From positions 1-64,000 of the forward strand of contig JBBDWK010000052.1 in assembly GCA_040902885.1 (NCBI GenBank): a DNA stretch of 64,000 nucleotides, written 5' to 3'. How positions within the stretch are numbered: position 1 is the stretch's first letter; every line of letters begins with the position of its first letter. The notes beneath the pieces are model-generated. The model had not been told where the DNA came from. It made no database searches and worked only from the letters and a program-made list of their open reading frames with translations. The position numbers and the translations under genes were made by a program. This DNA is from JBBDWK01 sp040902885. Its GTDB lineage: Bacteria; Acidobacteriota; Terriglobia; Bryobacterales; Bryobacteraceae. Below are positions 58,820 through 64,000 of the stretch, piece by piece.

Positions 58820-61810
58820 ATGCGCAGTTGCACGTCTCTTCGCCGATTTGCCGCCTGGACGCTGGCTGGCTGCTTCATCGCGCTTGGGCAGGTAAACACC
58901 GCAACAATTTTGGGGTCCGTCACGGATGCATCGGGAGCGGTCGCTCCCGGGGCCGTAGTCACGGTCACTCATGTCGCAACGCAGGTCACCCAGAGCACGG
59001 AAACCGATGGATCCGGCTCGTACATCTTTGAGCGGCTTCCAACCGGGGAGTACTTGCTAACCGTCAAGGCGCAAGGATTCAAGCAATCGGAACGCAAGGA
59101 TATCCAGCTCGATGCCACGCAGCGCGTCAAGATCGATGTCTTGATGGAGGTCGGGGTGGTAACCGAGAGCGTTACCATTACGGGAGGCGCGCCGCTCGTC
59201 AGCACCCAGAACACCGAACTTGGCGTGGTCATCGGCGAGGAGCAGGTCCGCAACCTGCCGCTGAATGGCAGGAACTTCGCCCAACTGATTGCGCTCGAGC
59301 CCGGCGCCGTGGTCTCCGGCGGAGCCGTCTATTTCAACGGCCTCACCCGGGATGGCGTAAACATTACGGTGGATGGCACGGACGCGTCGAACCCCGACCG
59401 GCCCGCGACATCCAACTTCGGCGGCCAAACCCAGCAAAACGTGCTCAGCGTGGAGTTCATACAGGAGTTCAAGACCACCAAGGGAGTTTTCTCCGCGGAA
59501 TTGGGGCGCGCCGCGTCGGGTGGCGTCAACGTCATCACCAAGTCCGGTACGAACGAGTTTCATGGCAGCGTCTACGAGTTCATCCGAAACGACCGGATGG
59601 ACGCGCGGAACTTCTTCGCCGCCACAAAAGACAAATTGAGATTGAACCAGTTCGGAGCAACCGTGGGCGGCCCGATTGTCCGCAACCGGGCATTCTTCTT
59701 CCTGGGCTGGGAAGGTGTACGGGAGCGGCGCGGACGACAGATCTCCGGCGAGGTTCCGACCGACTCGCTGCGCCAGCGCATGCTCGCGGCAAATCCGCAG
59801 TACGGGCCGTTGCTCGCGCTGCTGCCGCCCTCCACCGAGGACCGCGGTAGTCCCGACAGAGGGTTTCACCGGCGCAGCGACGTGCGAACCAACACGGAGA
59901 ATGCGGCCATGGCACGGCTGGACTTCAACCCGACCACTAAGGACAATCTGTTTCTCCGTTACAACATCCTCGACTCTTTCACATTGGTCCCCAGCCTCTC
60001 GCCCGTGAACGGGACCCAGTATCCGGCGCAGGATCGTACCGCCACGCTGTCCTGGAACCGCATCCTGACGCCGCGCACCATCAATGAACTGCGGGTGGGC
60101 GTGAGCAAGCAGGATATTCCTCGCGCGACTCAGGCTTTCGTTCCCCAGCAGATCGGCAACCTCTCAGGGTTCCTCTCGACTCCCAATCAGGAACTACTCC
60201 ACGCAAACGGGGGCAGTTGGACCCTGATCGACAACTTCGCCTTGAACGCGGGCCGGCATTCGCTCAAGGCGGGCTTCGAGTTGCGCAGCTTCCACTACGG
60301 CCGTGCCAATCACGAAGCACCTGCCTATGACATACCGACGCTGGCCGACCTTCTCGCCAGCCGGTTCACGAACGCCTACGTCACCATCGGTAACAACTTG
60401 CGCCGGTTGAGAGAAAAGCAGTGGGGAATCTACCTGCAGGACGATTTCCGCGCCAGCCCCCGCCTGACTTTCAACCTGGGACTGCGGTACGAGTACTTTA
60501 CTCCCGTGACCGAGCGCGACGGCCTGCTGTTCAACGTTGTGGACAGCCCTTACGGCGCGTTCCGAAAGCAGGGCGAGCCAATTTGGGAGCCGGATCGAAA
60601 TAACTTCGGACCCCGTTTCGGCATGGCCTGGGACATGGGCGGCGACAGCAAGAACGTCATCCGCGCCGGCGGCGGCGCCTTCTATTCCCCCAACACGTAT
60701 CGCGAGGTCACGGCCTTCGCGAATCCGCCTACCGCGCCTTACGCGGTTCAACTTTCGGCGGTCGATTTTCCAAACCTCCGGTATCCGGTCGACATTAGAA
60801 CGATCGACTTGTCCCAATTCCCCGGAGGCACTTCACGCAACGCATTTGACCCCTTCCAGCGAACCACCTACAGCTTGCAGTGGACAGTGGACTATCAGCG
60901 GGAGCTGACAAGGGACCTTGTCGCGACGGTGGGGTACGTCGGCAACCGCGGGCTGAAACTGCTCACGCTGCACTGGTTGAACGACATCGATATTGCTACC
61001 GGGCGGCGTCCGGTCGCGGACATTGCTCGTATCTCCTTTCAGGAGCACTCGGGCATGAGCACCTATCACGGTTTACAAACCTCACTCAAGAAACGGTTTA
61101 GCCGCGGGCTCACGTTCAACGCGCACTACACGTATGGAAAGGGGATCCAGCAGGGCGGCGTGGACAACATGACTGCCTCAACCGTCGCGGGCGTGCAGGA
61201 TCACGCGAACGTCCGCGCGTCGCGCAGCCGGTTCATATCCGATATCAACCACATCTTCGTGACGGATTATAGCTGGGACGTTCCCTTCGACCGCTGGTTC
61301 AACGCCAGCTCAACGCTCATGCGCCGGATCAGCAGCGGATGGCAGGTCTTGGGCATCTGGTCCATGCGCACCGGAACCCCGCTCCTGATCACCTCGGGCC
61401 GCGATAACTATGGCACGGGCACGACGCAGGGCCAGCGTCCGGATCTTGCCGCCGGTGTTCCCGTATTTGCGGACGACTACCGGACGAGCGGCAACCATGC
61501 ATTCCTCAACCGGGCGGCCTTCACCGATCCCTGCGACGTCCGTGGCTTGCGCCGGCCGTGCGGGGTCTATGGGAACCTGGGGGCTTTTCCGCTCAGCGGA
61601 CCTGGTTCAATCACGTTCGACTTCTCCGTGTTTAAGAACATTGCAATCACCGAGCGGGCCAGACTACAGTTCCGCACTGAGATCTTCAACCTGTTCAACC
61701 GGCCGAACTTTAGCAATCCGGGAACGGCGCTCACCAGCAGCACCTTCGGTCAAATCACGGCGGCCGGCGCCGCGAGGGAGATTCAGTTTGCGCTCAAATT
61801 CCTGTTCTGA
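58820..61810 (+). CDS. TonB-dependent receptor with carboxypeptidase-regulatory N-terminus
   Basis: A 996-aa outer-membrane receptor, intact. Signal peptide (RRFAAWTLAGCFIALGQ), Cna-B/carboxypeptidase-regulatory domain (ILGSVTDASGAVAPGAVVTVT, GEYLLTVKAQGFKQ), plug domain (NLPLNGRNFAQLIALEPGAVV, NVITKSGTNEFHGSVYEFIRND) and a long barrel ending REIQFALKFLF. Acidobacteria have many of these SusC-like or Oar-like proteins; ligands are mostly unknown. The ATG at 58820 is preferred, with a good ribosome-binding site. A TIM-barrel gene follows by 16 bases, so the pair may form an uptake-and-use unit. Confidence 0.92.
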   Translation: MRSCTSLRRFAAWTLAGCFIALGQVNTATILGSVTDASGAVAPGAVVTVTHVATQVTQSTETDGSGSYIFERLPTGEYLLTVKAQGFKQSERKDIQLDATQRVKIDVLMEVGVVTESVTITGGAPLVSTQNTELGVVIGEEQVRNLPLNGRNFAQLIALEPGAVVSGGAVYFNGLTRDGVNITVDGTDASNPDRPATSNFGGQTQQNVLSVEFIQEFKTTKGVFSAELGRAASGGVNVITKSGTNEFHGSVYEFIRNDRMDARNFFAATKDKLRLNQFGATVGGPIVRNRAFFFLGWEGVRERRGRQISGEVPTDSLRQRMLAANPQYGPLLALLPPSTEDRGSPDRGFHRRSDVRTNTENAAMARLDFNPTTKDNLFLRYNILDSFTLVPSLSPVNGTQYPAQDRTATLSWNRILTPRTINELRVGVSKQDIPRATQAFVPQQIGNLSGFLSTPNQELLHANGGSWTLIDNFALNAGRHSLKAGFELRSFHYGRANHEAPAYDIPTLADLLASRFTNAYVTIGNNLRRLREKQWGIYLQDDFRASPRLTFNLGLRYEYFTPVTERDGLLFNVVDSPYGAFRKQGEPIWEPDRNNFGPRFGMAWDMGGDSKNVIRAGGGAFYSPNTYREVTAFANPPTAPYAVQLSAVDFPNLRYPVDIRTIDLSQFPGGTSRNAFDPFQRTTYSLQWTVDYQRELTRDLVATVGYVGNRGLKLLTLHWLNDIDIATGRRPVADIARISFQEHSGMSTYHGLQTSLKKRFSRGLTFNAHYTYGKGIQQGGVDNMTASTVAGVQDHANVRASRSRFISDINHIFVTDYSWDVPFDRWFNASSTLMRRISSGWQVLGIWSMRTGTPLLITSGRDNYGTGTTQGQRPDLAAGVPVFADDYRTSGNHAFLNRAAFTDPCDVRGLRRPCGVYGNLGAFPLSGPGSITFDFSVFKNIAITERARLQFRTEIFNLFNRPNFSNPGTALTSSTFGQITAAGAAREIQFALKFLF

Positions 61811-61826
61811 AGTTGACCGCTCCCCG

Positions 61827-62705
61827 ATGTCTCGCCGGGACTTCATCCCGCTATCGGCGGCCATGGCGGCATTGGCTGCGCCCCGAGACGTGAAACTCTC
61901 ACTTTCCGTCCGCGTGGCCGAGTCCTTCGAAAACAAAGAGAAGACTACCCTGACGATCGATCAGCTTATCGCATTGGCGAAGCAGTACGGCTACCGGGCG
62001 CTGTGCATGCGGGCTTCGCAATGTGGCGTGCACTCGCCACCGGACCTGGTTGCGGCGATGAAGCGCAGCATCGATGCCGCGGGCCTGACGGTATCCATGG
62101 TTACGGGTGACTTCGCCGTGCCCAGCAATAACGACCAGGGACCGGACGGCCTCCGCAAAATCACGCCATACCTGGACTTGGCGCATGCCTTCGGCGCGAC
62201 CCTGATTCGCGTCTGCATGAAGAAGAAGGAAGACATCCCATGGGCACAACGCGCGGCGGATGAGGCTCGGGAGCGGAAGATCCGCTTGGCGCACCAGTCG
62301 CACTGCGCCAGTCTTTTTGAGACCGTGGAGGGCTCCATCGAGGTGTTGAAAGCGGTGAAGCGGCCCAACTTCGGCCTCATTTATGAGCCGGCGAACTGGA
62401 TGATCTCGGGTCAGGATTACGGAAAGGAAACCATTGTCAGGCTTAAACCGTGGATCTTCAACGTGTATATCCAGAACCATCGGCTGAATCCCCAGGGAAA
62501 GGCTTCGGTGATCACCTGGACCAAGGGCCGCGTACCGCTCGATCACATTGGCGTTTGGGAGAAGGGCGGCGTGAACGTCGAGGAGATGTTCGCGGGACTG
62601 CACGCTATTAGTTACGGCGGCTTCGTCACGGTACATCAGGCTTTTGGCGACGTAATGCCCGTGGAAGACGCCGTACGGAGGAGCGCGGAGTATTTGAGGC
62701 GATAA
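61827..62705 (+). CDS. TIM-barrel sugar-phosphate isomerase/epimerase-like protein
   Basis: A 292-aa protein with Tat-like leader SRRDFIPLSAAMAALAAP, then an AP-endonuclease-2/xylose-isomerase-like barrel: LIALAKQYGYRALCMRASQCGVHSP, LAHAFGATLIRVCM, LAHQSHCASLFETVEGSIEVL, NFGLIYEPANWM, NVYIQNHRLNP, GGFVTVHQAFGD. Potential metal ligands are the E, H and D residues of the YEPANW, QSH and HQAF motifs. Exported relatives include sugar isomerases or epimerases and inositol catabolism enzymes. Substrate unknown. Confidence 0.8.
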   Translation: MSRRDFIPLSAAMAALAAPRDVKLSLSVRVAESFENKEKTTLTIDQLIALAKQYGYRALCMRASQCGVHSPPDLVAAMKRSIDAAGLTVSMVTGDFAVPSNNDQGPDGLRKITPYLDLAHAFGATLIRVCMKKKEDIPWAQRAADEARERKIRLAHQSHCASLFETVEGSIEVLKAVKRPNFGLIYEPANWMISGQDYGKETIVRLKPWIFNVYIQNHRLNPQGKASVITWTKGRVPLDHIGVWEKGGVNVEEMFAGLHAISYGGFVTVHQAFGDVMPVEDAVRRSAEYLRR

Positions 62706-62722
62706 TCGAAGGCGCGCGCCCG

Positions 62723-63298
62723 CTAGTTCTTGGGAGGGTTGATCATGATGTGCGCGCCCGCCGTACCCGGATACATCAGCCACGGCGCCGCGCCGGGCGT
62801 GGTCGTAAGTCCCGTCGATTCCGGAGTGGCGAAAGGCACGTAGACCACCCATCGCAAGTAGGAATTGATCACCGCGCCCTTGGCTGCGTCGTAGCCGCTG
62901 CCGGTGAGCACGTAGAGCGCCCTGGCCTCGCGCGGCATGGGGACCTTGCCTTCCTCGACTTCCTTCCAACGCACCTCATGACGCTCCTTGCCCTTGAACT
63001 GGACCGCAAGTTCGCGCCCGCGCGCCATGAACGGTTCCAGGTCCTTGTGGTAACAGGCGACGCTGAACGCTTTGTCGGCCGGATTGTCGGCCAGGCAGAC
63101 GAACTCGTTTGTTCCTTTGCGGAGCGTGGTCACTTCGCCCTTGGCGTTATAGCCGAGCACCGCGGCTTCGCCGCGGCGCTCCTTGGGCGCCGCAAGGATG
63201 GCGGATGCGATCTGGTCCGCCGGGGAGGCGACGTCCAGCGCAAGAGCTGGTCCGAACGCCAGCAGTCCCATGAACGGCAGTACGAGGTTTGTCTTCAT
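62723..63298 (-). CDS. Secreted protein of unknown family
   Basis: A 191-aa protein with signal peptide (VLPFMGLLAFGPALA). Features: an N-terminal helix (DQIASAILAAPKERRGEA), a beta part (VLGYNAKGEVTTLRKGTNEFVCLAD), two Cys (FVCLADN, VACYHKD) that could form a disulfide, and a C-terminal GTAGAHIMINPP. I do not recognise it. It is divergently transcribed from the DUF1552 gene. Confidence 0.7.
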   Translation of the reverse strand: MKTNLVLPFMGLLAFGPALALDVASPADQIASAILAAPKERRGEAAVLGYNAKGEVTTLRKGTNEFVCLADNPADKAFSVACYHKDLEPFMARGRELAVQFKGKERHEVRWKEVEEGKVPMPREARALYVLTGSGYDAAKGAVINSYLRWVVYVPFATPESTGLTTTPGAAPWLMYPGTAGAHIMINPPKN

Positions 63299-63352
63299 CT
63301 CAGACGTAGTATTGCAGAATTCCGATGAAGAAATGATAGTCTATTCCTAGCC

Positions 63353-64000
63353 ATGTTCAAGCCGATTTCCCGCCGGACCCTGCTGCGCGGCGCCGGCGCC
63401 GCACTGTCCCTGCCATGGTTGGAAGCGATGTCTTCGGCGGCGCCCGCCACCGCTCAACCGAAGCTGTCCGAGCCGCCGCTGCGCATGGCTTTTCTTTTTA
63501 TGCCCAATGGCGTGCGGCCGGATTACTGGACGCCTCCGGGAGACGGCGACGACTACGAGATTACACCGCACCTGAAGCCGCTCGCGGAACTCAGGAGCGA
63601 CTTCATCCTGCTCGAAAACCTCTGGCACAAGAACACCGTCGGCCGCAACGGGCACTGGCCGAAGGTTCCGGCCTGGCTTTCCGGCGGATACGTGCAGCGC
63701 TCCACCGGCCGCGACCTGGACACCGGTGGAACTTCGGTGGACCAGATTGCCGCCCGGCACATCGGCGGCCTTACGTCGCTGCCCACGTTCGAGCTCGGCA
63801 TCGACGCGCCGAGAAGCGGCATCGACAATATCGGCGGCGGTTTCGCCCGAATCTACGGATCTTTTCTCTCCTGGCGCGACCCGCACACCCCGGTGGCCAA
63901 GGAGATCGTCCCGCAACTGGCGTTTGACCGATTGTTCCGCAACGCACCCGCGCCGGTAGTTTCGGGCTTGGACCCCAGCCATCCTTCCATCCTGACTTCG
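63353..64000 (+). CDS. DUF1552 family protein, 5' part only
   Basis: The first 216 codons of a gene that runs off the window. Tat leader ISRRTLLRGAGAALSLPWLEA, then the DUF1552 opening RMAFLFMPNGVRPDYWTPPG, LRSDFILLENLWHKNTVG, GHWPKVPAWLSGG, and GTSVDQIAARHIGGLTSLPTFELGID. DUF1552 proteins are regular partners of DUF1592 proteins such as the one at 55169-57481. Truncation is by the window edge, not biological. Confidence 0.88.
   Translation, partial: MFKPISRRTLLRGAGAALSLPWLEAMSSAAPATAQPKLSEPPLRMAFLFMPNGVRPDYWTPPGDGDDYEITPHLKPLAELRSDFILLENLWHKNTVGRNGHWPKVPAWLSGGYVQRSTGRDLDTGGTSVDQIAARHIGGLTSLPTFELGIDAPRSGIDNIGGGFARIYGSFLSWRDPHTPVAKEIVPQLAFDRLFRNAPAPVVSGLDPSHPSILTS

Overview
The window looks like chromosomal DNA of a soil-type Acidobacteriota member related to Solibacter/Bryobacter. 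I infer this from gene content: many Tat-exported proteins, two DUF1549/DUF1553 plus DUF1501 pairs, a DUF1592 protein and a DUF1552 protein, TonB-dependent receptors with an N-terminal carboxypeptidase-regulatory domain, and five large duplicated MacB/FtsX-type permeases of the 'acidobacterial duplicated orphan permease' (ADOP) class. The DNA is GC-rich and densely coding. I saw no rRNA, tRNA or CRISPR array. The first 45 bases carry a 24-bp spaced direct repeat like an insertion-sequence end.

Layout. 0.2-2.2 kb: UxuA-like TIM-barrel protein and pyrF. 2.3-3.6 kb: an unrecognised 454-aa protein. 3.6-7.8 kb (minus strand): one tightly packed unit, hemD, an exported FMN alpha-hydroxy-acid dehydrogenase, a hexaheme cytochrome, then atpZ, atpI, atpB and atpE of the ATP synthase F0 part, without F1. 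8.3-11.6 kb: a padR-permease pair sitting directly against the 3' stump of an alpha/beta-hydrolase gene. 11.9-16.6 kb: secreted esterase, Gfo/Idh/MocA oxidoreductase and a DUF4139 protein. 16.6-22.5 kb: bacterioferritin, a deformylase-like protein, a metallo-beta-lactamase-fold hydrolase, a large secreted hydrolase, a beta-propeller protein and a RHH/PIN toxin-antitoxin pair. 22.5-26.5 kb: DUF1501 and DUF1549/1553.

26.6-41.3 kb (minus strand) is a 15-kb efflux-type cluster read as: membrane fusion protein, ABC ATPase, four ADOP permeases (two of them a recent tandem duplication), sigma-54 response regulator and histidine kinase. A perfect -24/-12 promoter core lies just upstream of the first gene, which suggests that the terminal two-component system controls its own operon. 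41.5-44.9 kb (plus strand): pxpB-pxpC-MFS transporter-pxpA, a four-gene overlapping 5-oxoproline utilisation operon. 45.1-49.7 kb: TPR protein and a TonB receptor gene interrupted by an in-frame TGA at codon 45. 49.9-54.1 kb: second DUF1501 and DUF1549/1553 pair. 54.1-54.8 kb: Phd/PIN toxin-antitoxin pair. 55.2-64 kb: DUF1592 cytochrome, Gfo/Idh/MocA protein, TonB receptor, TIM-barrel isomerase-like protein, a small secreted unknown, and the start of a DUF1552 gene cut by the window edge.

Cross-cutting signals: (i) two families of palindromic repeats, a 'GAGCCGCGaCCG..' family and a 'GGGCTT(T)CAGCC' family, between or at the ends of genes; (ii) several genes with a -10-like hexamer only 6-7 bases upstream of the start codon, which suggests leaderless mRNAs. 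All functions are read from sequence motifs and family knowledge; no database search was run.
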